Source of the DNA: a virus
DNA length: 42,242 nucleotides
Direction: 5' to 3' (one strand)
Virus record (IMG/VR): IMGVR_UViG_3300042338_000752
Span: 1-42,242 of that record
In this document: positions 41,601-42,242 of the stretch, one piece after another
Position numbering within the stretch: position 1 is the first letter of the stretch
Layout: each line of letters starts with the position of its first letter
The notes under the pieces: generated by a model
What the model was told of the DNA's origin: nothing
What the model saw: the letters and a program-made list of their open reading frames with translations, nothing else
Database searches by the model: none
Position numbers and translations under genes: made by a program

Positions 41601-42242
41601 AAACAGCTCGCCGGGGCGCAAATCGATGCGCTGGCCCTGGCGATCCGCAATATCGAGCGTGGCGCCGGCCTCATCACGGCCGACGAAACGGGCGTGGGTA
41701 AGGGCCGGGTGGTGGCGGGAATCATCGAGTACGCGCGCCAGCGGGGACTGGTGCCCATCTTCGTCACGGCCAAGAAGAACCTCTACAACGACATGGTTTC
41801 CCGCGACCTGGTCGCGCTGGGAAACACGGACTTCAAGCCGTTCATCACCGACAACCAGCATTATTACGAGGACGGCCGGGGCCGCGAGGTGAAGGTCAAT
41901 CGCAAGGCGAGCGTTGGGGCGGAGCTGATGGCCGATGTCGTCAAGACCGGCAACTTGCCGCAGGGAGCACAGGCGGTGTTCACCACCTACGCGCAACTCG
42001 GAGGCGATCGGCCAGCGGGGTACAAGGAAGACCCCAAAGCCAAGTTCAAGCGCAAGGCCAACCGCGAAGGCCGACCGGATGGTCCCCGGTGGGCCATGCT
42101 GCGCGCCCTGGCGCCGCGCTCCATCTTCATTCTCGACGAGGCGCACCTTGCGGCCGGCAACGATTCCGAGGTGAACCTCAAGTTTGGGCCCATTCTGCCA
42201 ACGGCCCGGGGCACGTATTATTCCAGTGCGACGTTTGCGAAG
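38700..42242 (+). CDS. Large polyvalent protein, N-terminal part (adenine MTase + SNO helicase ATPase); runs off the right edge
   Basis: The ATG at 38700 opens 1181 codons that reach the last base without a stop; the frame matches that of the C-terminal part starting at base 1. The leader carries a motif of the form Y-x-D-L-V-P at 4-9, 17-22 and again at 332-337. Residues about 120-155 are hydrophobic (LIRTVPALGATALLAGAGVPSALAAAI). Long Pro-rich linkers follow. The N6-adenine methyltransferase domain has DPTAGHG at 544-550 (SAM binding) and the catalytic NPPF at 611-614. The Strawberry-notch-type ATPase has DETGVGKG at 995-1002 (Lys1001) and DEAH at 1146-1149. P1 DarB, an injected antirestriction protein, is a known methyltransferase-helicase of this kind; the protective role here is inferred. 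Confidence 0.9.
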   Translation, partial: MGAYDDLVPVDSGVDPYADLVPPAPRPRTTDSPGRVRLESYAAGMERLGEETPLGAIGQRVALGGKTLLAAFADMATVLPGGPEPSAENLRAYAQNPEAPLPVEEGLAEMSGLGSIPTKAAAGLIRTVPALGATALLAGAGVPSALAAAIPMSADERGVPDPKGVAVGAMLPGVSAAGERAVAAGLARLPMKEVAIVLSRDPLRLKGKVVQKFGPVDLSNDVFRQWMETGGGVASANAFLLATQIPEIAALPAEQRVEAVIDSMAANIGPSLLGFVARKPMSGAMERMAPEIMRRAKDAFTAKPPPRRGPGGPNMPAEEGAPVPPPDPAGPYGDLVPTKFGGGEPKPQEASPMPPAPTGVVEPVTPPREEVTSNEQGQTQEPKQEEGVLIPPPDSKPAPPPDGPAPEPVKVPAPLPPTPATPPDPAATNPGELVANFVRNSLANGGAVGQAEVLRMGKELGLEEREAEEWAELGSTEASRGIVQTEDMTPREKFAALVSLYDKMPRAATRDVETKVNQQYSTPPPLAYVASLLADIPGGTRVVDPTAGHGMLTIATSPKANVVLNELAQGRLERLTRFVRGSNAFVSNMDATSAEFFERLALSRVDRLAMNPPFGTVMGPDGKSISWPIANPALPRNQSTVSIDLAIGLNALDKMAPDGKAFLIIGSKTGTPFGEMSEDPAQRAKDYQRGVMLEFFQRFNVVDWFTVGGDLYRKMGAGWPVDVIIVHGKGKTPSSKEGGIERPWIKPPRVIESWEELGKLIPEAKHESIHSPKPQPRPEAGGSSGRSPGGRSDGSTPGAGQGGGERSGGEALPAPRPERIPAAGGGGDGGGRPAVDAGRPRPPAPPAPAGVPGDSGDGIGKGKPGAPGPVDRVGAPAPEPRAPGVGERSAPPAPRRDLTPQPPTEGLPASLMVPYVGASRGPSLNLVAPRNIASQMLNAQRALEREVGMPVDEYVAGKLGRDLATLHKQLAGAQIDALALAIRNIERGAGLITADETGVGKGRVVAGIIEYARQRGLVPIFVTAKKNLYNDMVSRDLVALGNTDFKPFITDNQHYYEDGRGREVKVNRKASVGAELMADVVKTGNLPQGAQAVFTTYAQLGGDRPAGYKEDPKAKFKRKANREGRPDGPRWAMLRALAPRSIFILDEAHLAAGNDSEVNLKFGPILPTARGTYYSSATFAK

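Overview
This window is almost entirely the genome of a temperate, podovirus-like tailed phage with GC-rich DNA. The head genes are all present: large terminase, a portal of about 700 residues, scaffold and major capsid protein. No tail-tube, sheath or tape-measure gene is visible, which argues for a short tail. Two lines of evidence suggest the genome is circular or excised rather than an integrated prophage. First, the last gene runs off the right edge in an open frame, and the first gene enters from the left edge in the matching frame. Together they make one giant polyvalent protein whose helicase domain is cut by the window ends. Second, a 45-bp copy of the 3' half of a tRNA-Lys(CUU) gene lies intact between phage sequences next to the integrase, as expected for attP. 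The host is not proven. Asn/Thr-rich fibre proteins and the scarcity of Shine-Dalgarno sequences loosely suggest Verrucomicrobiota or a relative; treat this as a guess.

Layout. 1-5592: C-terminal part of the polyvalent protein (helicase C-terminal half, HExxH peptidase-like domain, LPD38-like tail). 5593-5942: attP region with a tRNA-derived core and phased repeats on both arms. 5943-7898 (minus strand): tyrosine integrase and an HTH repressor, the lysogeny module. 7979-10819 (plus strand): early operon of small, stop/start-overlapping genes, including a DUF2303 protein, its usual small partner and a Lar-like zinc protein. 10822-11919 (minus strand): an inserted two-gene cassette with an 18-bp palindrome at its upstream end. 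11967-17195: DNA-binding proteins, a replication organiser whose gene carries an array of iterons (probable origin), small zinc and winged-helix-like proteins, and a DnaB-family helicase. 17200-25594: packaging and head genes. 25600-31447: proteins with carbohydrate-binding-like repeats and a 1530-residue tailspike/fibre. 31444-32704: probable lysis genes (lipoprotein and holin-like protein). 32706-36010: beta-propeller tail protein, appendage protein and small proteins. 36000-38698: probable internal/ejected virion proteins. 38700-42242: N-terminal part of the polyvalent protein (leader, adenine methyltransferase, helicase ATPase).

How it works together. The repressor and integrase would hold the lysogenic state and insert the phage into tRNA-Lys. 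When repression is lifted, transcription would run rightwards through a long plus-strand operon in which more than twenty genes start inside the stop codon of the one before, so expression is probably translationally coupled. The replication organiser would bind its own intragenic iterons and load the phage DnaB helicase. The virion probably carries the internal proteins and the giant methyltransferase/helicase/peptidase protein, which by analogy with P1 DarB may protect incoming DNA from host restriction, alongside the Lar-like protein made early after infection. No endolysin gene was recognised.
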